From a virus: 42,580 nt of DNA. The notes beneath the pieces were generated by a model. That model was not told where the DNA came from. It saw nothing but the letters and a program-made list of their open reading frames with translations, and made no database searches. Below, piece by piece: positions 15,264 through 24,000 of this stretch. The position numbers and the translations under genes were made by a program. Positions within the stretch are counted from its first letter, which is position 1. Each line of letters starts with the position of its first letter. Location of the stretch: positions 1 through 42,580 of IMG/VR virus record IMGVR_UViG_3300031857_000421; one strand, 5' to 3'.

Positions 15264-15658
15264 TTCGTTATGTTCCATCTTCCGCCGCTAGCGAACTCAG
15301 TGACGCGCTGTGGGCGCTGAGCCGACCGCCACAAACGCGCCAGCCGCAGGACACGCAATATTTGTTTGGCTGGGTGACGGCGCTGGATGGCACGCGCTGG
15401 TTGCAAGTCGCGGATGATTGCGAGATTCCAATCCATCCGCAGGCCGAATTGAACGGCATTGCCAACATTCTTCAGCCTTGGATTGACGGCGGACACCTGT
15501 CTATGGACACGAACACGCAACTGGCCGCGCTGGTGGAATCGCTGCGAGGGCAGCGGCTCGTGGTGTGGGAGGCGTTTCCGCAGCTCTTCAAGGACATGAG
15601 CAAAACCCATGACGAAATGATCGCCGCCGGATTGCTGGCGGAACCTGTGATGCCGTGA
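15260..15658 (+). CDS. hypothetical tail-region protein, 132 aa
   Basis: The start at 15260 overlaps the LamG-like gene stop (ATGA). The product (MIRYVPSSAASEL...) resembles a small chaperone or tail-fibre accessory in having a compact N-terminal part with LFGWVTALDGTRWLQV strands, then a helical C-terminus (NTQLAALVESLRGQRLV, then LFKDMSKTHDEMIAAGLL). It lacks membrane segments. The family is not recognised. Coupling to the adhesin upstream and the membrane protein downstream suggests co-expression at the tail/lysis junction. Confidence 0.5.
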   Translation: MIRYVPSSAASELSDALWALSRPPQTRQPQDTQYLFGWVTALDGTRWLQVADDCEIPIHPQAELNGIANILQPWIDGGHLSMDTNTQLAALVESLRGQRLVVWEAFPQLFKDMSKTHDEMIAAGLLAEPVMP

Positions 15659-16125
15659 GCAACCCGATCACCGACCAGGAGGACGCGAACAAAACCGTGC
15701 AGTTCAGCACGATCTGGCGCGGGCTGGCGGTGCTGGCCTTTGCCATGCTGAGCTTCATCACGGCGGGCCTGTTCACCTGGGGGCTGTGGGTGACGATGAC
15801 GCTGCAAGCGCATGAGAAGGTGCTGGCCGTGTTACAGGATCGCGGTGGCGGCAAGGGCATCACGCAAAGCGTGAACGTGGGGCAGGCTGACAAGGCGCTG
15901 GTGAAAGACAGCGCGAAGATCTGGCTCACCACGAAGGACGTGGCGACGCGAGAAGGCATCTCCGAGCGCACCGTCATCAACTACATCGAGCAGGGCATGA
16001 TTGATCCCCTGCCGCGCAAGAATGGCAAGGCGTGGGAGATTGCCGAAAATTTCCGCATTGTGCCGCCAGATACGGAAGAATGCCGCAACCTCGCCGCGCA
16101 GCAGGGGGAGGAGGACGGACCATGA
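15655..16125 (+). CDS. single-pass membrane protein with C-terminal HTH-like domain
   Basis: The GTG start overlaps the previous stop. The 156 residues have a cytoplasmic N-terminus, one long membrane helix at ~22-48 (LAVLAFAMLSFITAGLFTWG), a spacer (HEKVLAVLQDRGGG), then residues ~88-135 with the form of a MerR/excisionase-type helix-turn-helix (WLTTKDVATREGISERTVINYIEQG, basic KNGKAWEI). A membrane anchor joined to a DNA-binding fold is odd. It lies at the head of the lysis cluster, where a holin or antiholin would be expected. It may be a membrane-tethered regulator or a holin-like protein with an inherited domain. The function is uncertain. Confidence 0.55.
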   Translation: MSNPITDQEDANKTVQFSTIWRGLAVLAFAMLSFITAGLFTWGLWVTMTLQAHEKVLAVLQDRGGGKGITQSVNVGQADKALVKDSAKIWLTTKDVATREGISERTVINYIEQGMIDPLPRKNGKAWEIAENFRIVPPDTEECRNLAAQQGEEDGP

Positions 16126-16601
16126 TCTGGCCTTTCCGCAAACCCAAGCCTGCCACGCGCCGCCGCACGCTCGACGGTGCGACGGTGAAGACCATGCTTT
16201 GGGACGCGCTGAAGCATGCGACCACGGCGAATTACCGGCACCTGACGCTGAAGGACAAGCTGACGGTGTGCGACATGGACGCCATCGCGGCGGCGGGCAG
16301 GAAAGCCTTCATGCCGTGGAAGAAGGATGTGTGGGAGTGCGAGGATCAAGCCCGCGCCCTGCTGCATGAATGCCAGCGCCGTGCCGCGAATGAAGGCTGC
16401 TCCTGGGCCTGCGGCATTCTGCGTGGGGATGACAGCCGCACGCATGACATCAACCCCATGCTGCATGTGTGGCTGTGGGCCATCGTGGAGAAACCCGGCG
16501 CGACACGCTTTCCCGAGTGCCGCGTCATGTGCTACGACGCCACCGCGCAAGCATGGGCGGATCTGCGGGACATCAACGACGTGGACTTTTCAATGACATG
16601 A
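16122..16601 (+). CDS. hypothetical protein of lysis/tail region, 159 aa
   Basis: ATGA-coupled on both sides. It starts MIWPFRKPKPATRRRT (short hydrophobic then strongly basic), followed by a helical part with Cys/His (KHATTANYRHLTLKDKLTVCDMD) and a Trp/Cys-rich middle (WECEDQARALLHECQRRAANEGCSWACG), then LHVWLWAIVEKPG and RVMCYDATAQ strands. Nine Cys/His residues in the middle may bind metal. No family is recognised and there is no signal peptide. It precedes a papain-like hydrolase, with which it may be linked. Confidence 0.5.
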   Translation: MIWPFRKPKPATRRRTLDGATVKTMLWDALKHATTANYRHLTLKDKLTVCDMDAIAAAGRKAFMPWKKDVWECEDQARALLHECQRRAANEGCSWACGILRGDDSRTHDINPMLHVWLWAIVEKPGATRFPECRVMCYDATAQAWADLRDINDVDFSMT

Positions 16602-17065
16602 ACTTTACCCCTCGCATCGCCCTGCATCGCGGGACCGGCTTCGTGGGCTGGGCCATTCAAAAGCAGACCCGCAGCGTGTATTCGCACGCCAGCATGCTCA
16701 TTCCCGGCACGCGGGACCGCATCATCGAAGCCCGCGAATTTCAAGGCGTGCGCTTGCACACGCTGACGGAGGACGAGCTGCGGCACATCGACTGGTTCGC
16801 CGTGCCGGACATGACCGTGGACCAATACGAGCGCAGCATCCAGTTTGCGCTTCAGCAGCTCGGCATGCCTTACGACTACTGGAGCGTGGCGCGGTTCCTG
16901 TCCAAACGCCCTGCCCGCGAGAACGGCAAGTGGTTCTGCTCCGAGCTGGTGCATAAATCCCTCTCCGAGTCCGGCGTGCGCCTGCTGCACCGCATTCCTT
17001 CCGCCGAGATTTCCCCCGGCATGCTGAGCTATTCCCCACTCATCGCCCAAGTGTCACCGCCATGA
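16598..17065 (+). CDS. permuted papain-like (YiiX/NlpC-type) hydrolase
   Basis: 155 residues, ATGA-coupled. The order of catalytic elements is that of the permuted NlpC/P60 (YaeF/YiiX-like) enzymes: a His in an early block (VYSHASMLI, ~residues 27-35), an EAREFQGV strand, then a Cys in a late block (KWFCSELVHKSL, Cys ~ residue 110). These enzymes cleave peptide bonds in peptidoglycan stem peptides or amide bonds in lipids. In a phage it would be a virion-associated or lysis hydrolase. There is no signal peptide, so export would need the holin or virion. The adjacent amidase gene supports a cell-wall role. Confidence 0.65.
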   Translation: MNFTPRIALHRGTGFVGWAIQKQTRSVYSHASMLIPGTRDRIIEAREFQGVRLHTLTEDELRHIDWFAVPDMTVDQYERSIQFALQQLGMPYDYWSVARFLSKRPARENGKWFCSELVHKSLSESGVRLLHRIPSAEISPGMLSYSPLIAQVSPP

Positions 17066-17271
17066 GAGTCCTGCATTCGTCCTTCCTCATTATGGTTTCG
17101 TCATTCCTCGCGTCTTGCGCAGGCGACATCGCGGGCCTTTCCCGTGACGAACGCCTGACCCTCTACGGCACCGCCGCCACGCTGGCCGGCAAGCCGGAGA
17201 TCGCGGCCATCGCCTACGGCCTGCGCAAGCCGGTGACGAGCGCCAAACAACCCAAGGAGGTGCGGCCATGA
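17062..17271 (+). CDS. small lipoprotein (possible outer spanin-like)
   Basis: 69 residues with a hydrophobic signal and a lipobox ending in LASC (Cys ~19), so it is likely a lipoprotein placed on the outer membrane. Phages of Gram-negative hosts often encode a small lipoprotein spanin in this position; the mature part is short and Ala/Lys-rich. The signal coding DNA (17070-17110) is an inverted copy of the low-complexity ATGACGAA repeat seen elsewhere. The repeat therefore supplies the HSSFLIMVSSFL segment. A start at 17092 is also possible. The gene overlaps both neighbours by ATGA. Confidence 0.6.
   Translation: MRVLHSSFLIMVSSFLASCAGDIAGLSRDERLTLYGTAATLAGKPEIAAIAYGLRKPVTSAKQPKEVRP
17070..17110 (-). 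repeat. ATGACGAA-type low-complexity repeat within a signal peptide
   Basis: Read on the minus strand this is GGAATGACGAAACC, ATAATGAGGAAGGACGAA and so on, the same word family as 5114-5150, 23161-23200 and 25497-25535. Here it codes for the membrane-targeting part of a lipoprotein. Confidence 0.55.
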
Positions 17272-17354
17272 CCGGGCTGGTGCTGGCATTGGCTTACATC
17301 GTGGGCTTCGCGCTCGTCGTGTTCGGCGTGTTTTACCTCATCAACAAGACCTGA
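17268..17354 (+). CDS. 28-residue single-span membrane protein (possible holin component)
   Basis: ATG at 17268 overlaps the lipoprotein stop and is preceded by AAGGAGGTGCGGCC, a strong ribosome-binding site. The product is almost entirely one membrane helix (TGLVLALAYIVGFALVVFGVFYL) with a short polar tail INKT. Tiny proteins of this kind occur in phage lysis clusters as holin or holin-modulating peptides. The location between the lipoprotein and the amidase fits. The role is inferred. Confidence 0.6.
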   Translation: MTGLVLALAYIVGFALVVFGVFYLINKT

Positions 17355-17385
17355 AACTTGAAACCTTAAACTTCAAACTTTCTGC
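17355..17385 (+). repeat. AACTTGAAACCTTAAACTT-type low-complexity leader
   Basis: The gap before the amidase is a run of related words (AACTTGAAACC, TTAAACTTCAAACTTT). Similar simple texts precede other starts here: 17953-17978 (AACTCATCACTTCTAACACTT), 39540-39560 (CAAGAACCAAGAACGAAG) and 40568-40595 (CCAATAACTCATAACTAATAAC). It looks like host-type filler rather than a promoter. Confidence 0.45.
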
Positions 17386-17952
17386 ATGAACATCTTCCTT
17401 GACCCCGGACATGGCATGTCCAACCGCAAGCCCGGCGTGTATGACCCCGGTGCCACGGTGCGCGTGGGGAAGGAGGACGTGACGGAGGCGGGAATTGTCA
17501 TGGCGTGGGCGAATGAACTCCGCGCCCTGCTCATGGCGCAGGGCCACACGGTCATCCGCAGCCGCAAGGACATGCTCGATCCCGCTCCGCTCGGCGATCG
17601 CGTGGAGGATGCGCATCATTACAAATGCGATGTGCTGGTAAGCCTGCACTGCAACGCGGCGAATGGCAAGGCCAACGGCACCGAGACGTTCTTCCGGGGC
17701 GAGCGGAATCGCGCCTTTGCGCAGCGATGCAACGATGCCGTCGTGCACGCGCTCGGCACGCGCAATCGCGGCGTGAAGACCGAGAGCGCCAGCCAGCATG
17801 CCCGCCTCGCCGTGCTGGCCTTCCCCCGCGCCGTGCTCATCGAGCTGGGCTTCATCGACCACCCCGGCGACCGCGCCCTGCTGCTCGATCCCAAGCGGAT
17901 GCTGCAAGCCTGCGATGCCCTCTGCGATGCCATCACCGGCATCAACTCCTAA
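17386..17952 (+). CDS. N-acetylmuramoyl-L-alanine amidase (endolysin)
   Basis: 188-residue zinc amidase of the Amidase_3 (AmiC-like) family, which cuts the bond between muramic acid and L-Ala in peptidoglycan. Metal ligands are visible: His9 in DPGHG (residues 6-10), Glu in VTEAGI (~36), and His in SLHCNA (~86). The catalytic Glu is in IELGFIDH (~147). The length is a bare catalytic domain without signal or binding repeats, so it needs a holin for release. It lies after the lipoprotein and tiny membrane protein, making a lysis cassette. The start codon follows a low-complexity leader with no Shine-Dalgarno sequence. Confidence 0.88.
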   Translation: MNIFLDPGHGMSNRKPGVYDPGATVRVGKEDVTEAGIVMAWANELRALLMAQGHTVIRSRKDMLDPAPLGDRVEDAHHYKCDVLVSLHCNAANGKANGTETFFRGERNRAFAQRCNDAVVHALGTRNRGVKTESASQHARLAVLAFPRAVLIELGFIDHPGDRALLLDPKRMLQACDALCDAITGINS

Positions 17953-17978
17953 CTCATCACTTCTAACACTTCACATTC

Positions 17979-18746
17979 ATGGCCTTCGATCCCCAAGAAC
18001 CGACCGCTTTTCAACTCGTCGCCACTCCGGTGGTGGAGGAGCGGTCCTGCTTGGTTTTCGTGCCGCAGAAGAAATTACTGAACAGCACCTCAATTGCCCG
18101 TGGCACCACGCTGGCGACGTTTTGCGGGGCGAACCAACTGGCAAACATCGGTGAAGGAATCACGCATGGTTATGGCGACTACACCCTGACGGAGCCTGCC
18201 GACGCGCCGAGCGGTTATCTCGGCTTCTATTTCTGCAAGCCGAAAACAGCCGAGCAGGCGGGCACGGCGATCCGCAGCTACTACGACGTGGAGCCGAGTT
18301 ATTACTGGCCCCCGGTGCTTCAGCAAATCGACACGCTGCAAAAACCTGACGGCACCTATTCCCTCAAGCCGACATTCAAAGAAAGCTACGACGGCCCGAC
18401 GCGGATTCTGGTGCAGGAGTTTTTCAGCCCTGACCCGTTTACGATTTCCGCGCCCACCGTGATGCGGCCGTTGAGTTTTGACGGCGTGCTGCGGGCGAAC
18501 CTGCTGCCGTATGATCTGAACATCGGCAGCCTGCAACTGCCGCGCTGCCTGCGGGGAAACTACACGATCAGCGTGGCGCTCGATCCGCCTGTGACGATTG
18601 GCTCGATCACCTGGCTGAACGCGGTCATGAGCATTCCCGCAACGAATTTCACCGACTGGCCCGCCAGCCTCGTCATTGACGACCGGCAGCGCCAGGTGAG
18701 CGGCGGCTGGCTGCGCCGCACTGTGACCGCTTACCCACCCACCTGA
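17979..18746 (+). CDS. hypothetical tail-region protein, 255 aa
   Basis: The start MAFDPQEPTAFQLV parallels the next gene's MAFDAKPSTHFGAG, so the two may be distantly related N-terminally. The product is beta-rich, with aromatic strands (GDYTLTEPADAPSGYLGFYFCKPK, YDVEPSYYWPPVLQ), a central PTILVQEFF-like segment and many Pro turns, and a C-terminal part (SLVIDDRQRQVSGGWLRRTV). This fits a tail or baseplate structural protein. No family is recognised. It begins the group of tail proteins that follow lysis genes; the leader has no ribosome-binding site. Confidence 0.55.
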   Translation: MAFDPQEPTAFQLVATPVVEERSCLVFVPQKKLLNSTSIARGTTLATFCGANQLANIGEGITHGYGDYTLTEPADAPSGYLGFYFCKPKTAEQAGTAIRSYYDVEPSYYWPPVLQQIDTLQKPDGTYSLKPTFKESYDGPTRILVQEFFSPDPFTISAPTVMRPLSFDGVLRANLLPYDLNIGSLQLPRCLRGNYTISVALDPPVTIGSITWLNAVMSIPATNFTDWPASLVIDDRQRQVSGGWLRRTVTAYPPT

Positions 18747-18751
18747 TCCTT

Positions 18752-19090
18752 ATGGCCTTCGACGCAAAACCTTCCACACACTTCGGCGCGGGTTACTCCG
18801 TCGCCAGCAACAGCATCCGCTTCAACACCAACGACGCGGCCAGCAACAAGACGCTGACCACGCTGACGGACGCCGAGGCCGACCCGACCACGGGCGATTA
18901 CCGCGAGGTGGTGCGGGCGCTGCTTTACAAGATCGGCACCGACTGGGATGCCACCGCCAGCGCCGACCGCCCGGCGAAAATGACTTTTGCCCGCAGTCTC
19001 TCAGTGGAAAGCAGCAGCGGCAACCTGGTGGAGTCCTACATGGTATCCTTCCAAGTCGGCATCACTCGCGGCAATGTCGCCGCTGAATAA
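18752..19090 (+). CDS. hypothetical small structural protein, 112 aa
   Basis: Starts five bases after the previous stop. Beta-rich with SIRFNTNDAASNKTLTTLTDAE, then a helix (TGDYREVVRALLYKIGTDW) and two C-terminal strands (AKMTFARSLSVES, LVESYMVSFQVGITRG). It shares the MAFD start with its upstream neighbour. Likely part of the tail or capsid surface, but there is no motif to fix a role. Confidence 0.5.
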   Translation: MAFDAKPSTHFGAGYSVASNSIRFNTNDAASNKTLTTLTDAEADPTTGDYREVVRALLYKIGTDWDATASADRPAKMTFARSLSVESSSGNLVESYMVSFQVGITRGNVAAE

Positions 19091-19097
19091 CACCGCC

Positions 19098-19631
19098 ATG
19101 AGTCCCTTTAACGCCCACGGCCAACTCGACACCGGCAGGCTTTTCCAGCCCGCCGCCCCGGTCATGCGTCCCGGCGATGGCGTGAGGCTCGGCGGCGTGA
19201 ACGGCGTTTACACCGTGAACGTGGATGTGCCGCAGCAGACCACGCAAGCGCAGGAGGATGCCGCTGAGTTCTCAGGTGCATGGGCCCCGACCGTTTCCGG
19301 GCTGTCGCTCGAACTCACGCCCGGCAGCATCAACGATGGCGTGACGACTTTTCTGCCGGCTGTGACCGGGCTAAGCCTGAACAGCGGCATGAATTACATT
19401 TACCTGCGCTGCACGCTCGACCACACCGAGGTGGATGGCTATGTGGTCGGAGGCACGATCACGGCCGCGTCGATTCAAGTCTCATCCACAACGCAGGCCA
19501 GCGATGCCACTTATGGGCGCATCCTGCTCTGCACCGTGAACACCAGCACCGGAGACATCACGCGCTATGCATGGTTCAATTTCTCCGCGCAGGTGCGAAC
19601 ACCGCCGACCTTTTACTACTGGTATTCATGA
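19098..19631 (+). CDS. hypothetical tail protein, 177 aa
   Basis: The start at 19098 is 7 bases after the preceding stop; an in-frame ATG at 19074 would overlap the upstream gene. The N-terminus is Pro/Gly-rich, followed by VNVDVPQQTTQAQEDAAEF and a mainly beta C-terminal part (LNSGMNYIYLRCTLDHTEVDGY and a Thr/Ser-rich strand region). The last 20 residues are aromatic (ITRYAWFNFSAQV, FYYWYS). Similar small beta proteins are found as tail-fibre or needle accessories. The family is not recognised; it is ATGA-coupled to the next gene. Confidence 0.5.
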   Translation: MSPFNAHGQLDTGRLFQPAAPVMRPGDGVRLGGVNGVYTVNVDVPQQTTQAQEDAAEFSGAWAPTVSGLSLELTPGSINDGVTTFLPAVTGLSLNSGMNYIYLRCTLDHTEVDGYVVGGTITAASIQVSSTTQASDATYGRILLCTVNTSTGDITRYAWFNFSAQVRTPPTFYYWYS

Positions 19632-20011
19632 CGATCACGACCCCCAGCAGCGATGGTTATGTGCCGCCGTTTGGCGAGGCGTGCGTGTTCGATGTGGACA
19701 TGGCGATTGGCAGCAATGCGCTGTCGTTAGGAGGTGCCCAGCTCGGCGGGCCTGGAGGCGTGGGCGGCAGCGGAACGCAGTTCGCCACGGGGCGGTTTGT
19801 GGTCTCCGGCTGGAACTCCTACACCAACACCAGCGGCTCGGCGGAAACCTACACCATCACGCAACTGGCCTCCAAGATCCCGGCCAAGCTGATTTTCACC
19901 ATCGACGGCAACGAAGCCACCCTTTCCTTTGGCGGCCCCACCACCACCCAGACTTTGACGGTGAACGATGGCGAGTCCGTCGAAGGTCTGACCATCGCTT
20001 GTTATTACTGA
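19628..20011 (+). CDS. hypothetical beta-rich protein, 127 aa
   Basis: ATGA overlap with the preceding gene. Composition is Gly/Thr/Ser-rich with repeated strands: FGEACVFDVDMAIGSN, a Gly-rich loop, RFVVSGWNSYTNTSGSAETYTITQL, then LIFTIDGNEATLSFGG and a final VEGLTIACYY. This resembles small jelly-roll-like tail or decoration proteins. The function cannot be set from sequence alone. Confidence 0.5.
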   Translation: MTITTPSSDGYVPPFGEACVFDVDMAIGSNALSLGGAQLGGPGGVGGSGTQFATGRFVVSGWNSYTNTSGSAETYTITQLASKIPAKLIFTIDGNEATLSFGGPTTTQTLTVNDGESVEGLTIACYY

Positions 20012-20071
20012 AGCCGCTTTGCAACGCATCATTTCTTGTTATCATCCACCTCAACAGCATCACTTCTTCTT

Positions 20072-21022
20072 ATGGCGACTCCCTCCATCTTCAATCGCGG
20101 TTATTCGGGCGGCATCGCGGCTCGTGGTCCTGTGCCGGTGGGGCGTGGGGCGTATGACCTGAACCGGGCCGCCGAGCAGACCTTCCGCCGCACGGGGAAC
20201 CCGGCCATGCTCATGTCGATGGACTTCCGCAATCGCCTCGATGAACGGCGCATGATGCCGATGATGCCGCCGAGCCTGCCGCCGAGCCTGCCGCCGACCA
20301 TGCAGGCAGGAATGCCTGCAACACCCTCCGCGCCAGCGGAGCCCAAGGGGAACTGGGTGCCGGGTTTTGGTGGATCGCAGATCTTTGTCAGGGACCAGCC
20401 CGCCGCGCCTGCGCCCGCGCCGATGATCCCGGCCATGCCGGAACCGCCCGCGCTGAATCCTCCCGCCGCCCGTGCGCAGCCGCAGGGCATGCAGGCAATG
20501 CCGCCGCCCATGCCGGTGATGCCGTGGCAGGGGCTTTCCGCGCCCGGAGCGCCGGGCATGGATCGCGCTTTTGGTGGCAGTGTGCCGTTTCAACCGCTGC
20601 CGCCCTCGACGCTGGGCGGTGCCACGGGAGTGCCGCCGCCGCCTGCGCTGGACTTCCGCGCTTTGCCCGGGAATCCGAACTACGGCGTGCCGGTGGTGAA
20701 TGGGGAGGTGCAAAAGCAATTCCTGTCCATGCCGCCCGCGCCTTCGCGCAATGCTCCGCTTTCCGCCGAGGAGATGGGCCGCATCACCGCCGCAGGCTTT
20801 GAGCCTTACGAAGTCGGCGGCCAGTTCTTCGACGCGAACGGCCTGCCCTACCTGCGCCGCATCGCGGCCCCGATGGAAACCGTGCGGATCAACGACGACG
20901 GCACGCAGACCATCACCCGCAAGCAGCCCGTGGGCACCACGCCTGCGCCTGCGGCGGTGAAGCCGCAGGCGAAGAACCTGCCCAAACCTGCCAGCTCCTT
21001 CCTTTCCAGCTTTGGCCTTTGA
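20072..21022 (+). CDS. proline-rich virion-region protein, 316 aa
   Basis: The product is dominated by Pro, Ala, Met and Gly from ~70 to 210, with a PSLPPSLPP repeat and many Pro-Ala and Pro-Met pairs. The N-terminal ~60 residues (RGYSGGIAARGP, LNRAAEQTFRRTGNP) and C-terminal ~90 residues (SAEEMGRITAAGFEPYEVGGQFFDANGLPYLRRI) look folded. The C-terminal part could be a small beta module. The gene sits just before the giant 2698-residue gene, so it could be an internal virion or linker protein. Upstream 20012-20071 is a low-complexity leader with no ribosome-binding site; a start at 20036 would read through it. Confidence 0.55.
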   Translation: MATPSIFNRGYSGGIAARGPVPVGRGAYDLNRAAEQTFRRTGNPAMLMSMDFRNRLDERRMMPMMPPSLPPSLPPTMQAGMPATPSAPAEPKGNWVPGFGGSQIFVRDQPAAPAPAPMIPAMPEPPALNPPAARAQPQGMQAMPPPMPVMPWQGLSAPGAPGMDRAFGGSVPFQPLPPSTLGGATGVPPPPALDFRALPGNPNYGVPVVNGEVQKQFLSMPPAPSRNAPLSAEEMGRITAAGFEPYEVGGQFFDANGLPYLRRIAAPMETVRINDDGTQTITRKQPVGTTPAPAAVKPQAKNLPKPASSFLSSFGL

Positions 21023-21028
21023 TTTCCC

Positions 21029-24000
21029 ATGTCCTACACTCCCGACCAGCTCGAAGCCGATGTGGGTTTCCTCACCAGTCTGCCGCAGTGGCAGGATGAA
21101 ACCAAGCGCCCCGAGTTCATTCGTGAGGTGGCGACCAAGGCCCGCACGGAAGCCGACCCGGACACGCACCGGCAGCTTGTCGGCGAGTTGTGGAATCGGG
21201 CGCAGGGCGGCATGGTTCAGCGTGGCGTGGATTTTGTGCAACGCAGCGCGGGCGAAGTTCTGAAAAGCATCCCTGCTGCTCCGGCTGCCGGGATGCTGGC
21301 GCTGAGCGATGCCGTGGGCGCGACGAACAGCGGCAGCGGCACCCGGCTGGAACGCGGACTGGTGGACACGGCGGACGCTGCCGCTCAACGTCTCAAGCGT
21401 TCGCCGATCAGCCTCATGCTGCCGCAAACCGGCGTGTTCGGCATGCTGGCGGACAAAGTTCTGCCAGACGCGCAAGCCGCCCGAGATCAAACAATCGACG
21501 CGCTGCGCCGTGACCTGGATGCCGGGGCGCATCCGCCAGGACTGGAACGCTGGTTGAGCGGGGATGACGCGCCCGATGCGGAAACGAAGCCGTGGGTGGA
21601 CGCGCTCACCCGTGGCATCGCCACTCGTGCCGTGGCTGCGGATCACGGCGGCAAACCAGACCCGCAGAAAATCACCGAATGGCTGCAAAGCGACCGCAAT
21701 CCTGCGTTTCTCGACAGCGACACGCCAGGCGTGCCCGGACCGCGTGCGCTGCTGGCGGATTATCTCGTCACCCGTGACCCGACAAGCTGGGAGGCGTTCA
21801 AGGCCCGCGTCACCGAGACAGACAGCCAGCGCACGACACGCCTGCGCCGTTTCGCGGCCGAGGCGCCTGAGTTCACGGCAACCGTGGCCGCCGCGCCGAA
21901 GGATTCGCTGGCGCAGGAAATGATGACTCGCAGCGCGGACATGCAGACCAGCCCGCTGGATCTCGCCACCGCCGCGCTGCCCGCGCTGCGCAGTGTGCGG
22001 ATCTTGAAAGCGGCGACCGCAGGCGCTCAAGGTCAAGGCTTGCTGCGGCGTGGACTCGATGACGCGGCCCGCGAGTTCGGCCAGGAGGCAGGCACCGAAA
22101 TGCTGAGCAATCCAAACGCCAGCACCTCACAAATTCTTGAAGCCGGGGCAATGGGTGGCGTGGGGCAGGCTGCTGTCAGCGCCCCGTCTGCTGTGGCCGG
22201 CACCGTGCTGAACCGACTGCAATCCCCTTCTGCCAGCGTAACTGACAGGACCGCCACGCCCCCGGCCAATCAAACGGTGCCGGATGCGTTTGGCGGTGCG
22301 GGTTCGACTCCCGCCGCTGGCGCTCCTTCCCCTTCCCCGCTGGGCGGCATCGCCCGCAGGGCCGGGACGGTGGATGTCGCGCCGCTGGTGCCGGGGCTGG
22401 AGGAGGACACGGGGGCGCTGACGGCGCAGGACGTGCAAGACTTGGAGAGGGGGAGAGGGGGAGACACTGAGACAATCAGACAAGGAGACAATCAGACAGG
22501 GCGGCAGGCGATTTTGACGAATGTGCCGGACGCGGTAACGCAGCCGGACAACGGACCCGCGCAAACCATCACTGGCTCCAATGTGCAAACGGGCACTGAT
22601 GCATCCTCCGAAGCAACGCGAAGGATGGAAATGCCAGTGCCGCCCCCGACTGCGGACGCAGGTGCCGGGGCGGGCGCAACCGTGCCGGATGCGCAGGGGG
22701 TAGGACAAGAACTGTCCGACGCTTCCCAAGTCTCCCCGTCTCCGTCTCTCCCAGTCTCCGAGTCTCCTGCGCCTCTTATGCTGCCGAGCCGGAACTTCAC
22801 GGGCGGGCTGGCGCAGCAGCTCGAAGGGAGCGCGGCCACTCTTGGCCGCAATGCAGCGCGAGGCACCAGGAACCCAGAACCCATCACCACTAACTCTTCA
22901 CTCTCGTCTGCCTACGCCCAAGCCGCCCGCGGCAGCAGCAGCGCGATGGTGCCGATCTCCCGCGTCTATGAGCAGGCGAAGGCGCAGAACGCGGCGCTGA
23001 CGGTGCCGCAGTTTCTCGCCGATGTGCAGGCGGCGGACCAGCGCGGCGAGGTGCTGCTGGAGCCGTTTGATTCCCCCGCAGGCTTGCAAGCGGCGGGTGA
23101 GTTTGTGGTGCGGAATGCCAGCGGGGTGCCGAGTGTGAATATGGCGGTGCCGTCGCCGCAAGGAATGACGAATGAGGAAGGACGAAGGACGAATGGCTTG
23201 CGGAATCCGGCCGAGCGTGGCAGCGGTGCCGTCATGGCATCCCAATCTGGGGCCGCCCAAAATGCAGAGCCTTCGCCGGGCGGTCTTTCTGAGGCGGAGA
23301 TGGTGGGTAAATTATTGGCCGATAAGATCGGCGTCATGCGGAGCGATGCCTCACGATATGATCCTCCAAGTGAATTGTGGCAACGGCCACGTTTTCAAAA
23401 CCGGGCGATCCGTGTGGCAAAATTGCCAGGCCGCGACGCCTTGAGAGCGTATTTTGCAGACAAGACAACGCTTGATTTTGAACCGCCAACAAGATCAGAT
23501 GGAAAGCCTTTGTTTGATGTTAGCAGTTATAATGCAGACGGTGGTTTTCGCGCGGCAGTGATGTCTGAAAGTCCACAAACTCGGTGGAAAAATTCAGTAA
23601 TTACTCGAACATTGACAAACGATAGAACTGCTTATGCCGAGTTTGTTGGGTTTGTCTGGCCTGCATCCACTGGATATATGATGCAGCCTTTATTTGCTGC
23701 TTCTTTGGCTAAAGAGAAAATGATTGATGATCTGTTGGGACTGGCGCAGGCAAACCAGTGGCCCTATGGAATACATGAAAATCCAATTTCAGGAGCAGAA
23801 AGAGATGTGATTTATATCGACACGCCTGCTGGGCAGTTGTCGTTTCATGATTCAAGTCGGCGGGGCCAAATGCCTCCTTATCAGGGGCGCTGGGACGGTT
23901 TGACTGGTGCAACAGCCTTTCGTTTGCATCAGCTTTTTAACGATGAAGCCGCCAAGGTTTCCCAAGGCGGCTTCCAGAAGCAAGAGTCGGCAGAGGCTTC

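Noticed and set aside
20264-20330. Pro-Ser-Leu repeat as a separate mobile repeat
   Set aside because: It is a short in-gene codon repeat within a Pro-rich protein and has no copies elsewhere that I could see.
20060-22036. Long minus-strand open frame (about 650 codons) opposite structural genes; similar ones at 10156-11973 and 26672-29077
   Set aside because: His/Arg/Ala-rich antisense translations typical of GC-rich coding DNA, with no domains or starts, lying opposite well-supported portal and virion genes.
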